A stretch of 64,000 nt of DNA from Pseudomonas fortuita (GTDB taxonomy: Bacteria > Pseudomonadota > Gammaproteobacteria > Pseudomonadales > Pseudomonadaceae), in assembly GCF_026898135.2 (NCBI RefSeq), contig NZ_CP114035.2, forward strand, positions 5,993,501 through 6,057,500, read 5' to 3'. The first letter of the stretch is position 1. Every line of letters starts with the position of its first letter. Positions 34,558 to 43,443 of the stretch are shown one piece after another. A program made the translations under genes and the position numbers. The notes below the pieces were generated by a model that ran no database searches, was not told the origin of the DNA, and was given only the letters and a program-made list of their open reading frames with translations.

Positions 34558-35232
34558 ATGACCCAGGACCAACTCAAACAGGCCGTCGCCCAGGCCGCTG
34601 TCGACTTCATTCTGCCCAAGCTGGATGAAAAGAGCGTCGTCGGCGTCGGTACCGGTTCGACTGCCAACTTCTTCATCGACGCCCTGGCTCAGCACAAGAC
34701 CGCCTTCGACGGCGCAGTCGCCAGCTCCGAAGCCACTGCCCAGCGTCTGAAGGGCCATGGCATCCCGGTCTACGAGCTGAACAGTGTCAGCGAGCTGGAA
34801 TTCTACGTGGACGGCGCCGACGAGAGCGACGCGCACCTGAACCTGATCAAGGGTGGCGGCGCGGCCCTGACCCGCGAGAAGATCGTCGCCGCTGTGGCCA
34901 AGACCTTCATCTGCATCGCCGATGGCAGCAAGCTGGTGCCGGTACTGGGCGCTTTCCCGCTGCCGGTCGAAGTGATCCCGATGGCGCGCAGCCATGTGGC
35001 CCGTCAATTGGTCAAGCTGGGCGGCGACCCGGTGTACCGCGAAGGCGTGGTCACCGACAACGGCAACGTGATCCTCGATGTGCACAACCTGCAGATCACC
35101 AACCCGGTGGAGCTGGAAGCGCAAATCAACGCCATCGTTGGCGTGGTGACCAATGGCCTGTTCGCGGCGCGGCCGGCAGACTTGCTGCTGCTGGGTACCT
35201 CTGAAGGCGTCAAGAGCCTGAAGGCCGAGTAA
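34558..35232 (+). CDS. rpiA: Ribose-5-phosphate isomerase A
   Basis: 224 residues. It interconverts ribose-5-phosphate and ribulose-5-phosphate in the pentose phosphate pathway. Signatures: [16 protein letters not shown] (phosphate loop), [34 protein letters not shown] and [11 protein letters not shown] with the catalytic acid/base region. Length matches the family. A ribosome site (CTTTCGGAGCCCGC) precedes the ATG. Confidence 0.97.
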   Translation: MTQDQLKQAVAQAAVDFILPKLDEKSVVGVGTGSTANFFIDALAQHKTAFDGAVASSEATAQRLKGHGIPVYELNSVSELEFYVDGADESDAHLNLIKGGGAALTREKIVAAVAKTFICIADGSKLVPVLGAFPLPVEVIPMARSHVARQLVKLGGDPVYREGVVTDNGNVILDVHNLQITNPVELEAQINAIVGVVTNGLFAARPADLLLLGTSEGVKSLKAE

Positions 35233-35247
35233 TCTTCGGCGAGGGCT

Positions 35248-35345
35248 TTGCCCTCGATTCGCAGCCAAGGCTGCACCTACAGGGCTACGCGATTTCCTGT
35301 AGGAGCAGCCTTGCGCTGCGAATGGGCTGCAAAGCAGCCCTACCT
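35248..35345. repeat. REP-like inverted repeats after rpiA
   Basis: ATTCGCAGCCAAGGCTGCAC and, about 35 bp later, GTAGGAGCAGCCTTGCGCTG with CGAATGGGCTGC: an inverted pair of the second REP type (AGCAGCCTTG core), between convergent rpiA and the propeller gene. It may act as terminator. Confidence 0.75.
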
Positions 35346-35347
35346 GC

Positions 35348-36250
35348 TCACTCCGCCGGCTGCTTGAACACATAGAACAGGTTAGGCTCACTGACCAGAT
35401 AGATGGTCCCCGCCTCGTCCATTGCAATCCCCTCCGCCTGCGGCACCGTCGCCTGCAACCCCTGAAAGCCCTTGCGCAACGACAAGGTACTCAAGGGCAC
35501 GCCTTCCAGATCCAGCTCCAGCACCAGCCGTGACTCATCCGAAAGCGCCAGCAAATGCCCACTGCGCTCATCGAACTGCAAGCTCGACAAGTCCCGCACA
35601 AACAGCCGTGAATCACGCTTGCGGTCTTGCACCACATGCACGGCGTAAGGCTTTTCCGGGTTGTCATGGGGAAAGCCATGAACCTCATAGATCAGCATCG
35701 GGTCGCGTTCCTTTGCCACGAACAGCCGCTTGCCCGCCGAATCGTAAGCCAGCCCCTCAAACCCTTTGTTGCCATTCAGGCCGATGCCCAGGCTGAGCTG
35801 TTCGGCATCACCGGCGTCGAGGAACATCGTGTCGTCTTCCAGCCGTACACGAATCAACCGTTGTTGACGCTCGTCGGTGATGACATAGCTGTTGGGCCCG
35901 ACATACTCCACCGCCTCTGGGTCGCCGAACCCCGTCAGCGGTATGCGACGCAGGATACGGCCGTCCAGCGACAGCTCGATCAGCTCCGAGCGGGCGTTGG
36001 TGACGGTGAACAGGGTTTTTCGGTCCGGGTCGTAGGTCAGCGCCGAAATATCATCATCCAGCCCCTCGACCGGCTGCGCCTCCACCACCACACGGTAGCG
36101 GTCAAGGCCGATGCTCTGCTCGGCGGGCTGCCACCACGTCTTGAGGTTGAACCAGCCCCGCTCGAACAGGCGAAATTCCTGCCCGGCCCAGCCGAGCAGG
36201 AGCAGACCGATAACGACCGGGACAAGAAACAGGCGAACAAGATGACGCAT
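35348..36250 (-). CDS. SdiA-regulated-domain beta-propeller, membrane-anchored (copy 1)
   Basis: 300 residues. N-terminal hydrophobic anchor (LVRLFLVPVVIGLLLLGWAG) then propeller repeats with Asp-rich loops (DDDISALTYDPDRKTLFTVT, NKGFEGLAYDSAGKRLFVAK, LSSLQFDERSGHLLALSDES, AEGIAMDEAGTIYLVSEPN). These match the SdiA-regulated / YjiK family, thought to be periplasmic calcium-binding propellers. A paralogue lies 90 bp upstream on the same strand. Function unknown. Confidence 0.9.
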   Translation of the reverse strand: MRHLVRLFLVPVVIGLLLLGWAGQEFRLFERGWFNLKTWWQPAEQSIGLDRYRVVVEAQPVEGLDDDISALTYDPDRKTLFTVTNARSELIELSLDGRILRRIPLTGFGDPEAVEYVGPNSYVITDERQQRLIRVRLEDDTMFLDAGDAEQLSLGIGLNGNKGFEGLAYDSAGKRLFVAKERDPMLIYEVHGFPHDNPEKPYAVHVVQDRKRDSRLFVRDLSSLQFDERSGHLLALSDESRLVLELDLEGVPLSTLSLRKGFQGLQATVPQAEGIAMDEAGTIYLVSEPNLFYVFKQPAE

Positions 36251-36339
36251 GGGGTAGACTCGACATGGGGGTGGCGAATCTAACCATGTACAACTGAAAC
36301 AAAGCTTAATGCCAGCATCAGAAACATCGGATGTTGGGG

Positions 36340-37260
36340 TCAGTTCTTTCTGAAGCGATAGAACAAAGCCGGCTCGCTGACCATATACAGGTTTCCCTTG
36401 TCATCCATGGCCACCCCTTCAGCCCTTGGAATGGTGTCTTCAAGGCCGTTGAAGCCTCCCAGCAAGGTCATGAAGCTGACCTGCTGGCCTTGCTCGTCCA
36501 GCTCCAGCAGCATGTTGGAATCGGCCGAGAGCACCAGCAGGTGACCAGTGCGCGGGTCGACCGCCAGTGCAGACAGGTTACGCAGGTCGAGTTCCTCGCT
36601 GGGTAACGGCTGCTTCTCGCCCTTGAGCGGGCTACGGCCATCGGTGTTCCAGGTGTACAGCTTGGGCGGGCGCTCCTCGCCGATGATCAGGCGCTGACGC
36701 AGCGGGTCCCAAGCGACCGCCTCGAAGCCCTTGTTGCTCTTCACCGACGGGCCCAGGTCGTGGCTCTGAAAGTCGTCGTGGTTCAGCGCGGTGGTCTGCG
36801 CGTCCACCTTGACCACGGTCAGGTCATGCAGGCGCTCGTCGGTGATGGCCAGATTGCCGTCTTCCAGCACCGCAACGCCTTCCGGGTTGTTCCAGCCGTT
36901 GAGGGGGATCTTGCGCAGTACATCGCCCTCCAGGCTCAGCTCGACCAGGATCGGGTTCTTGCCCATGACCGCGAACAGGGTGCGGGTATGCGGGTTGAAG
37001 GCCACGTCCGAGGCTTCGTCATCGTCCATGCCTGGTAACGGTTTGGCATCGATGTCGACCTGATAGTCTGGCAACCACACGCTTTCGCTGCGCTCGCCGG
37101 TGCTTTCGAAGCGCTCTTTCACCCACAGCGCGCCGCGGTCATCCCAGTGCATCGCCACTGCGACGCCGTAGCCGATCACCGCCGCCACGGCAAGGCCGAA
37201 AGGCCAGCGCCGGTAGAAGCGACGCTTGGGAGTTACCGGGGCGCTGGAGGGTGATGGCAT
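36340..37260 (-). CDS. SdiA-regulated-domain beta-propeller, membrane-anchored (copy 2)
   Basis: 306 residues, same design as its neighbour: anchor (RRWPFGLAVAAVIGYGVAVA) and repeats MDDDEASDVAFNPHTRTLFA, NKGFEAVAWDPLRQRLIIGE, NLSALAVDPRTGHLLVLSAD, AEGVAMDDKGNLYMVSEPAL. It arose by tandem duplication with copy 1; the proteins remain similar in the repeat cores but differ in the anchors. Periplasmic propeller facing away from the inner membrane is the likely topology. Confidence 0.9.
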   Translation of the reverse strand: MPSPSSAPVTPKRRFYRRWPFGLAVAAVIGYGVAVAMHWDDRGALWVKERFESTGERSESVWLPDYQVDIDAKPLPGMDDDEASDVAFNPHTRTLFAVMGKNPILVELSLEGDVLRKIPLNGWNNPEGVAVLEDGNLAITDERLHDLTVVKVDAQTTALNHDDFQSHDLGPSVKSNKGFEAVAWDPLRQRLIIGEERPPKLYTWNTDGRSPLKGEKQPLPSEELDLRNLSALAVDPRTGHLLVLSADSNMLLELDEQGQQVSFMTLLGGFNGLEDTIPRAEGVAMDDKGNLYMVSEPALFYRFRKN

Positions 37261-37325
37261 GCGGGCTTCCTGGGGAATGGGCGTAGGTCAGCGCATTATC
37301 CGGATAGGGTGTGAAAAAAGGGTAA

Positions 37326-37432
37326 ACAGGGCCGGCCTCTTCGCGGGTAAACCCGCTCCCACAGGTTCAGCACAGTATTCAAGGCCTGTGCAGTACCCGT
37401 GGGGGCGGTTTACCCGCGAAGAGGGCGACGCG
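37326..37432. repeat. Pair of inverted REP elements
   Basis: GGCCGGCCTCTTCGCGGGTA with CCCGCTCCCACAGG, and the inverse CCGTGGGGGCGGTTTACCCG with CGAAGAGGG, about 60 bp apart, between two minus-strand genes (FAH-family gene and propeller copy 2). Confidence 0.9.
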
Positions 37433-37440
37433 GCTTCGAG

Positions 37441-38106
37441 TTAAAGCACCCGGCTTTCGAAGCGGCTCACGCCCGGCAGCTCCAGCACCAGCTCGTCACC
37501 AACATTGAACGGTCCCACACCCGCCGGTGTACCGGTGAGGATCACATCCCCGGCCTGCAGCGAGAAATGCGCCGCCATGTACTGGATCATCGGCACGATC
37601 GGGTTCAGCATCATCGCGCTGTTGCCATCCTGTCGCACTTCGCCGTTGACGGTCAGGCGCACCGGGATGTCGGTGACGTCTTCGAAGCTGGCAGCAGAGA
37701 CGAACGGCGGCAGTACGCAGGCGCCGTCAAAACACTTGGCCAGCTCCCACGGCAGGCCCTTCTCTTTCAGCTTGGCCTGCACGTCGCGCAGGGTCAGGTC
37801 CAGCGCCGGGGCATAACCGGAAATGGCGTCCAGCACCTCTTCCTCGCTCGGGTGGGTCGACAGCGGCTTGCCCAGCAACACGGCAATTTCGGCCTCATAG
37901 TGCACCGAACCCCGGTCGGCCGGGATCTTGAAGCCGCCCTCGGTCGGCACCACGCAACTGCCCGGCTTGATGAACAGCAGCGGCTCGGTGGGGATCGGGT
38001 TGTCCAGTTCCTTGGCATGCTCGGCATAGTTACGGCCGATGCACACCACCTTGCCCAGCGGGAAGTGAATGCGCGTGCCGTCTACGTACTGGTGCTGGTA
38101 ACTCAT
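37441..38106 (-). CDS. Fumarylacetoacetate hydrolase (FAH) family protein
   Basis: 221 residues. FAH-fold signatures: VVCIGRNYAEHAKELDN, FIKPGSCVVPTEG, VHYEAEIAVLLGKPL (metal-binding E-x-E) and GDVILTGTPAGVGPFNVGD. Single-domain members are 2-oxoacid decarboxylases or acylpyruvate hydrolases (FAHD1/YcgM type). It is 25 nt downstream of the D-2-hydroxyglutarate dehydrogenase gene on the same strand, so probably an operon handling 2-oxo-acids. Confidence 0.92.
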   Translation of the reverse strand: MSYQHQYVDGTRIHFPLGKVVCIGRNYAEHAKELDNPIPTEPLLFIKPGSCVVPTEGGFKIPADRGSVHYEAEIAVLLGKPLSTHPSEEEVLDAISGYAPALDLTLRDVQAKLKEKGLPWELAKCFDGACVLPPFVSAASFEDVTDIPVRLTVNGEVRQDGNSAMMLNPIVPMIQYMAAHFSLQAGDVILTGTPAGVGPFNVGDELVLELPGVSRFESRVL

Positions 38107-38131
38107 GGCCGACTCCTCTGGGTACTGCTTT

Positions 38132-39529
38132 TTATTCAGGTGCGAAGATCTTACCCGGATTCATGATGCCGTTAGGGTCGAAGACGGCCTTTATTGCCTT
38201 CATGCAGGCGATTTCTTCCGGCGAGCGGCTGTAGCCCAGGTAGTCGCGCTTGGTCATGCCCACGCCGTGCTCGGCGGAGATCGAGCCGTTGTAGCGCTTG
38301 ACGATATCGAACACCCATTTGTTGACCTTGGTGCATGAGGCAAAGAAGTCGTCCTTGCTCATGTGTTCGGGCTTGAGGATGTTCAGGTGCAGGTTGCCAT
38401 CGCCGATGTGGCCGTACCACACGACTTCGTAATCCGGGTAGTGCTCCGCGACGATGGCGTCGATATCACGCAGGAACGCGGGCACTTTCGACACGGTGAC
38501 GGAAATGTCGTTCTTGTAGGGTGTCCAGTGCGAGATGGTTTCCGACAGGTACTCGCGCAGCTTCCACAAGTTTTTAAGCTGGGTGTCGCTCTGGCTCATC
38601 ACCCCGTCCAGCACCCAGCCCTGCTCGACGCAATGCTCGAAGGTGGCCAACGCTTCGTTGGCGACTTCTTCAGTGCTGGCTTCGAACTCCAGAAGCGCAT
38701 AGAACGGGCAGTCGGTCGCGAACGGGGCGGGTACATCGCCGCGCGCGAGGATCTTGGCCAGGCCCTTGTCGGAGAAGAACTCGAAGGCTGTGAGGTCCAG
38801 CTTCCCCTGGAAGGCGTGCAGCACCGGCATGATCGAGTCGAAATCCGGTGTGCCAAGCACCATGGCAGTGAGGTTGCGCGGGGTACGGTCCAGGCGCAGG
38901 GTGGCCTCGACCACGAAGCCCAGCGTGCCTTCGGCGCCAATGAACAGCTGACGCAGGTCATAGCCGGTGGCGTTCTTGATCAGGTCTTTGTTCAGCTCCA
39001 GCAACTCGCCCTTGCCGGTAACCACTTTCAGCCCGGCCACCCAGTTGCGGGTCATGCCGTAGCGAATCACCTTGATGCCGCCAGCGTTGGTGCCGATGTT
39101 GCCGCCAATCTGGCTGGAGCCGCTGGAAGCGAAGTCCACCGGGTAATACAGGCCCTGCTCTTCGGCGTAGGTTTGCAGCTGCCGGGTGATTACCCCCGGC
39201 TGGCAGACCACGGTGCGGTCGAAGGCATTGAAGCCGAGAATCTGGTTCATGTAGTCGAAGGAAACGACAACCTCGCCATTGGCCGCCACGGCCCCGGCAG
39301 AAAGCCCGGTGCGCCCGCCCGATGGCACCAGGGCCACCTTGTGCGCATTGGCCCAGCGCACAATGGCCTGCACCTGTTCTACTGTCTTGGGAAAGACGAT
39401 GGCGCTGGGCGCCGGGGGGTAATGCTTGGTCCAATCCTTGCCATACGCTTCGAGGGAAGCCGCGTCGGTCAGGACCTTGCCAGGGTCGACAAGGGTCTTC
39501 AGTTCATCAATTACAGCGGGGTGGGTCAT
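38132..39529 (-). CDS. FAD-linked D-2-hydroxyglutarate dehydrogenase
   Basis: 465 residues. N-terminal FAD-binding domain (VALVPSGGRTGLSAGAV, SSQIGGNIGTNAGGIKVIRY) and C-terminal FAD-oxidase domain with the metal-binding histidine segments WYGHIGDGNLHLNIL and ISAEHGVGMTKRDYL. This is the GlcD/D2HGDH family. Its neighbour, divergent serA, makes D-2-hydroxyglutarate as a by-product of serine synthesis; in pseudomonads the two enzymes are coupled, with D2HGDH oxidising the by-product back to 2-oxoglutarate. Start 39529 gives the usual length; ATG 39553 (AGGGTGA upstream) is an alternative. Confidence 0.9.
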   Translation of the reverse strand: MTHPAVIDELKTLVDPGKVLTDAASLEAYGKDWTKHYPPAPSAIVFPKTVEQVQAIVRWANAHKVALVPSGGRTGLSAGAVAANGEVVVSFDYMNQILGFNAFDRTVVCQPGVITRQLQTYAEEQGLYYPVDFASSGSSQIGGNIGTNAGGIKVIRYGMTRNWVAGLKVVTGKGELLELNKDLIKNATGYDLRQLFIGAEGTLGFVVEATLRLDRTPRNLTAMVLGTPDFDSIMPVLHAFQGKLDLTAFEFFSDKGLAKILARGDVPAPFATDCPFYALLEFEASTEEVANEALATFEHCVEQGWVLDGVMSQSDTQLKNLWKLREYLSETISHWTPYKNDISVTVSKVPAFLRDIDAIVAEHYPDYEVVWYGHIGDGNLHLNILKPEHMSKDDFFASCTKVNKWVFDIVKRYNGSISAEHGVGMTKRDYLGYSRSPEEIACMKAIKAVFDPNGIMNPGKIFAPE

Positions 39530-39700
39530 CGCTGGAACTCTCGACTTATTCATAGTCACCCTGAGCACTCTTCACCTGTCGGGATAAGCTCAGATTGTGT
39601 CGCGTATGCTAGCATAGCCCTCCCGCTGTTCATGCTAAGGCTGCCCTCGCGCCTGGCATCACCCCTCGCCATTTTTTCTCCGGGATACAGGTTTACGCAG

Positions 39701-40930
39701 ATGAGCAAGACTTCTCTCGACAAGAGCAAGATCCGGTTCCTTCTTCTTGAAGGTGTGCACCAGAACGCGGTCGATACCCTCAAGGCCGCCGGCTACACCA
39801 ACATCGAATACCTCACTGGTTCGTTGCCGGAAGCCGAGCTGAAGGAAAAGATCGCCGATGCCCACTTTATCGGCATCCGTTCGCGCACCCAGCTCACCGA
39901 AGAGATCTTCGACTGCGCCAAGAAACTGGTCGCTGTTGGCTGCTTCTGCATCGGCACCAACCAGGTCGACCTGGAAGCTGCCCGCGAGCGCGGTATCGCC
40001 GTGTTCAACGCACCGTACTCCAACACCCGTTCGGTGGCCGAGCTGGTACTGGCCGAGGCCATCCTGCTGCTGCGCGGCATCCCTGAGAAGAACGCTTCCT
40101 GCCACCGTGGCGGCTGGATCAAGAGCGCGGCCAACTCGTTCGAAATCCGCGGCAAAAAACTGGGCATCGTCGGCTACGGCTCGATCGGGACCCAGCTGTC
40201 GGTACTGGCCGAGAACCTGGGCATGCAGGTGTACTTCTACGACCCACTGACCAAGCTGCCACTGGGCAACGCCGTGCAGGTCACCAGCCTGAACGAGCTG
40301 CTGGGCCTGGCCGACATCGTCTCGCTGCACGTGCCTGAGCTGCCATCCACCCAGTGGATGATCGGCGAGAAGGAAATCCGCGCGATGAAGAAGGGCGCGA
40401 TCCTGATCAACGCCGCCCGTGGCACCGTGGTCGAGCTGGACCACCTGGCCGCCGCCATCAAGGACAAGCACCTGATCGGCGCCGCCATCGACGTGTTCCC
40501 GGTCGAGCCACGCTCCAACGACGAAGAGTTCGAAAGCCCGCTGCGCGGCCTGGACAACGTGATCCTGACCCCGCACATCGGCGGCTCCACTGCCGAAGCC
40601 CAGGCCAACATCGGCCTCGAAGTGGCCGAGAAGCTGGTCAAGTACAGCGACAACGGTACCTCGGTGTCCTCGGTCAACTTCCCGGAAGTGGCCCTGCCTG
40701 CCCACCCTGGCAAGCACCGCCTGCTCCACATCCACGAAAACATCCCGGGCGTGCTCAGCGAGATCAACAAGGTCTTCGCCGAGAACGGCATCAACATCTC
40801 CGGTCAGTTCCTGCAGACCAACGAGAAAGTCGGTTACGTGGTGATCGACGTCGACGCCGAGTACTCGGACCTGGCGCAAGAGAAACTGCAACAGGTCAAG
40901 GGCACCATCCGTTCCCGCGTCCTGTTCTAA
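39701..40930 (+). CDS. serA: D-3-phosphoglycerate dehydrogenase
   Basis: 409 residues. First enzyme of serine synthesis (3-phosphoglycerate to 3-phosphohydroxypyruvate, NAD). Rossmann core GIVGYGSIGTQLSVLAENLG, catalytic Arg in LINAARGTVVELD, Glu in DVFPVEP, and His in ILTPHIGGSTAEAQ. The C-terminal ACT domain (about 335-409, HENIPGVLSEINKVFAENGI) binds serine for feedback inhibition, the E. coli-type layout. Divergent from the D2HGDH gene; terminator follows directly. Confidence 0.98.
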   Translation: MSKTSLDKSKIRFLLLEGVHQNAVDTLKAAGYTNIEYLTGSLPEAELKEKIADAHFIGIRSRTQLTEEIFDCAKKLVAVGCFCIGTNQVDLEAARERGIAVFNAPYSNTRSVAELVLAEAILLLRGIPEKNASCHRGGWIKSAANSFEIRGKKLGIVGYGSIGTQLSVLAENLGMQVYFYDPLTKLPLGNAVQVTSLNELLGLADIVSLHVPELPSTQWMIGEKEIRAMKKGAILINAARGTVVELDHLAAAIKDKHLIGAAIDVFPVEPRSNDEEFESPLRGLDNVILTPHIGGSTAEAQANIGLEVAEKLVKYSDNGTSVSSVNFPEVALPAHPGKHRLLHIHENIPGVLSEINKVFAENGINISGQFLQTNEKVGYVVIDVDAEYSDLAQEKLQQVKGTIRSRVLF

Positions 40931-40950
40931 GTTTGCTTGCAGCATGAAAA

Positions 40951-40982
40951 AAAGGGAGGCCATTGTGGCCTCCCTTTTTTTT
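40951..40982. terminator. Bidirectional terminator between serA and the DUF4399 gene
   Basis: GGGAGGCC-ATTGT-GGCCTCCC (40954-40974) with A-run before and an eight-T run after. Works for serA (plus) and for the convergent minus-strand gene. Confidence 0.95.
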
Positions 40983-41457
40983 ATTTCACTTCAACAGTGA
41001 TCTTCTTCGATTCGACGCTTGGCTTGAACGGCACGTGGTACTGGTCACCCAGGATCAGTTGCAGGGTGTGCTTACCCGGCGTCAGGGTGATGCTGGTTTC
41101 AGTCTGCGCCTTGCCGAAGTGCAGCACCTGCGGGCCCGCCGGCAGTGCGGTGCCGGCCTCTGGCATCAGGCTGGTCGGCAGCGGCATATCGGCGACGGGT
41201 TCTTTATCCACGTCCACCAGCAGGTGGTGGTGGCCGCTGTGAGGGGTCTGGTCACCCGCTGGCTTGAGCGCCATACCCTCGATGCCGAACTTGACGGTGA
41301 AGGTCTTGTCGACCGTGGCACCATCGGCGGGGGAAACGATGAAGACCTTGGCATCCTTGGGCGGCTCCTGGCTCTTCAGGGCGTCCGCAGCACCGGCGAA
41401 AACCGACACTCCCATCAGCAGACCGGCAACGGCAGCGCGCGAAAATAGGCTGTTCAT
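40981..41457 (-). CDS. DUF4399-family periplasmic protein
   Basis: 158 residues with a clear signal peptide (RAAVAGLLMGVSVFAGAADA, cut near AGA-A/D). The mature part contains VFIVSPADGATVDKTFTVKF, GHHHLLVDVD and GKHTLQLILGDQYHVPF, the DUF4399 pattern with a His cluster that could bind metal. Periplasmic; function unknown. Convergent with serA, sharing the terminator. Confidence 0.88.
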   Translation of the reverse strand: MNSLFSRAAVAGLLMGVSVFAGAADALKSQEPPKDAKVFIVSPADGATVDKTFTVKFGIEGMALKPAGDQTPHSGHHHLLVDVDKEPVADMPLPTSLMPEAGTALPAGPQVLHFGKAQTETSITLTPGKHTLQLILGDQYHVPFKPSVESKKITVEVK

Positions 41458-41680
41458 TCACTTCTCCTGTGATTCACTTATTGACCGCCGCCATTCATCT
41501 GCCGACGACGGTAGTTCACCTTAGTTGAAATAATCGGCAAGGTGTTCACATTGCCTGACAGAAATATTTCAGTCAGGGTTAAACAATGCCGAGGCTTCAA
41601 GGTCATAGGCTGCGCTCGATCACGGCGAGGAAGAAAGCCGTGGCGAAGGTTTTTCATCAGTTAAAAGAAAAGGGGCAATC

Positions 41681-42169
41681 ATGCGTTCGACCATAGGGGT
41701 ACTGCTGGCAGTACTGATCAGTCCATTGGCCCAGGCGGAGCTGATCGACGAAATCGCCGACCGGGGCGAACTGCGTATTGCCGTACAGGCCGACAACTCG
41801 CCGTACGCCTTCAAACAAGATGACCACCTGACCGGTTTCGACATCGAATTTGGCCAGGACCTGGCCAGGGAACTGGACTTGCGCGCCGAGTTTGTCGAAG
41901 CCCCGGCCGAAGAAGTAATGAGCGGTGTCGAGAGTGGCAAATATGACATCGCACTTACCCCATCGAGTAATGCGCCCAAAGGCGACGGCCCGCTGGATGT
42001 GAGCCTGCCATTTGGCGACAAGAAACTGGTGATCCCGTTCCAGAAGGACAACCCGGCGTTCGAAAGTGCCGTGAACAATGCGCTGCAGCGCTTGAAAGAC
42101 AGTGGCCGCACGGCCGAGCTTGAGCAGAAGTGGTTCAAGGGTGTGCAGGAGACTGCAGCCGGGCAATAA
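41681..42169 (+). CDS. Shortened family-3 solute-binding protein
   Basis: 162 residues. Signal peptide (STIGVLLAVLISPLAQA) then the start of an amino-acid-type periplasmic binding protein (RGELRIAVQADNSPYAFKQD, GFDIEFGQDLARELDLRAEF, SGKYDIALTPSS) and then the end of one (FGDKKLVIPFQKDN, ALQRLKDSGRTAELEQKWF). About 90-100 residues of the second lobe usual for the family are missing, without a frameshift. AAGGGGC precedes the ATG. No transport genes adjoin. It may be an orphan sensor-like protein or an internally deleted remnant. Confidence 0.8.
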   Translation: MRSTIGVLLAVLISPLAQAELIDEIADRGELRIAVQADNSPYAFKQDDHLTGFDIEFGQDLARELDLRAEFVEAPAEEVMSGVESGKYDIALTPSSNAPKGDGPLDVSLPFGDKKLVIPFQKDNPAFESAVNNALQRLKDSGRTAELEQKWFKGVQETAAGQ

Positions 42170-42185
42170 GATTTGTATTGCCTGT

Positions 42186-42222
42186 ACCGGCCTTGTGCTG
42201 CGAAGAGGTCGGTACAGGTTTA
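42186..42222. repeat. Single REP-like hairpin
   Basis: CCGGCCTTGTGCTGCGAAGA-GGTCGG, a degenerate REP unit between two convergent genes (41681 and 42220). CTGTACCG and CGGTACAG form its outer arms. Confidence 0.6.
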
Positions 42223-42717
42223 CCCCAAAGCCCGCTGCGCCTGTTCCAGCTCCAGCTCGCTGAACACCTGCACCCCAGCCCGCCGCAACAGCGCCGTGGT
42301 CACCCCTTCCCCCGCCACTTTCACACCACTGAACGTGCCGTCATAGGTCAACCGGTTACCACACGAAGGGCTACCCGCCTTCAGCACCGCCACGCCAATG
42401 CCATGCCGGCGCACCAGTGCCAGCGCCAGTTGCGCCCCGGCCACAAACTCGGCAGTTACATCTTCGCCCGTCACCGTCAGCACCTGCGTGCTGCCGTCGA
42501 GTACTGCACCGCCCTGTCCGCCCGGAATCTCCGCTGGCGGGCGCGGGGTGGGCAAGCCACCGGCTACCTCCGGGCACAACGGTACAACGCGCCCTTCGGC
42601 CTGCCACTGCTGCAACAGGTCCGGATGCCCGCTGGCCCGGCCGTCATAGCGTACCGGCTGGCCGAGCAGACAGGCGCTGACCAGCACTTTGGGCAGGTCA
42701 GAACAGGTCATTGCCAC
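42220..42717 (-). CDS. DUF523-family protein
   Basis: 165 residues. Opens with KVLVSACLLGQPVRYDGRAS and contains VPLCPEVAGGLPTPRPPAEI and VAVLKAGSPSCGN, the three Cys-bearing signatures of DUF523. The conserved cysteines suggest metal or iron-sulfur binding; some members are linked to thiouracil desulfuration. Overlaps the upstream oxygenase gene by 20 bp on the same strand, so an operon. Confidence 0.9.
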   Translation of the reverse strand: MAMTCSDLPKVLVSACLLGQPVRYDGRASGHPDLLQQWQAEGRVVPLCPEVAGGLPTPRPPAEIPGGQGGAVLDGSTQVLTVTGEDVTAEFVAGAQLALALVRRHGIGVAVLKAGSPSCGNRLTYDGTFSGVKVAGEGVTTALLRRAGVQVFSELELEQAQRALG

Positions 42718-43321
42718 GGCGCCTGAACCAACCGGTCAACGACAACCGCTCACGCCCGGCCGGCAGCACTTCGTGAGGCACTTCACCCGACAGGAACACC
42801 ACCAGGCAGCCCGCCACAGGCTCCACGTCATGCTCTACGTCGCCGGCCAGGAACATGCGCAACTGGCCACCGTCCTGCGGCTGCCAGCCTTCATTCAGGT
42901 ACAACACAGCCGACACCATGCGCCGGTCATCGTCGCGAAAGCGGTCCAGGTGCCGGCGATAGAAGGCGCCCGGAGGGTACAGGGCAAAATGGCACTCAAA
43001 GTCTTCCAGGCCCAGGAACAGGCCCTGATTGATTGCCAGACGCAACTGGTCCATGGCCGTCAGGTACTGGTCGCAGGATTCTGCCTGCCCGGGGTCGATC
43101 CACTGGATCTGGTCACCGCGAATGGCTTCGCGCACCTCCTGGGTAGCACCGCGCCCCACCCCCGCCGGGTTGAGCTCGCCCTCGGCATCACGGCGACGGC
43201 ACTCGGCTGCCAGCGCGCGCACCAGTTCGGCAGGCAGAAAGAGTGCCTGCTGGGACCAGCCATGGGTGGCCAGATCGTCGACGACGGCCGCAAGCATCGG
43301 GTGTTCAGGGGATATGTGCAT
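42698..43321 (-). CDS. 2-oxoglutarate/Fe(II)-dependent dioxygenase
   Basis: 207 residues. The facial triad reads HLDRF (H-x-D, about 124-126) and VPHEVLP (distal His), with the 2OG-binding Arg in GRERLSLTGWFR. RMVSAVLYLNEGW and GGQLRMFL are typical of the prolyl-4-hydroxylase-like branch (P4Hc). Cytoplasmic; substrate unknown. ATG 43321 (MHISPEHPML) is taken over the longer frame to 43417, which would run into the divergent promoter region. Confidence 0.88.
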   Translation of the reverse strand: MHISPEHPMLAAVVDDLATHGWSQQALFLPAELVRALAAECRRRDAEGELNPAGVGRGATQEVREAIRGDQIQWIDPGQAESCDQYLTAMDQLRLAINQGLFLGLEDFECHFALYPPGAFYRRHLDRFRDDDRRMVSAVLYLNEGWQPQDGGQLRMFLAGDVEHDVEPVAGCLVVFLSGEVPHEVLPAGRERLSLTGWFRRRGNDLF

Positions 43322-43443
43322 GGCGCGCATCATATCCATTCGCCCTGTCGGCGCACAGCGCCACTTGGCCGAGAAACACGCTGATATCTCGACAAACCGG
43401 CGCCGGGCCAAGGACAATAGCCACCTGCCGACAGGAGTCCTGA

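Noticed and set aside
39659..40963. 434-codon open frame opposite serA
   Set aside because: Antisense to serA, which has complete motifs and a matching terminator.
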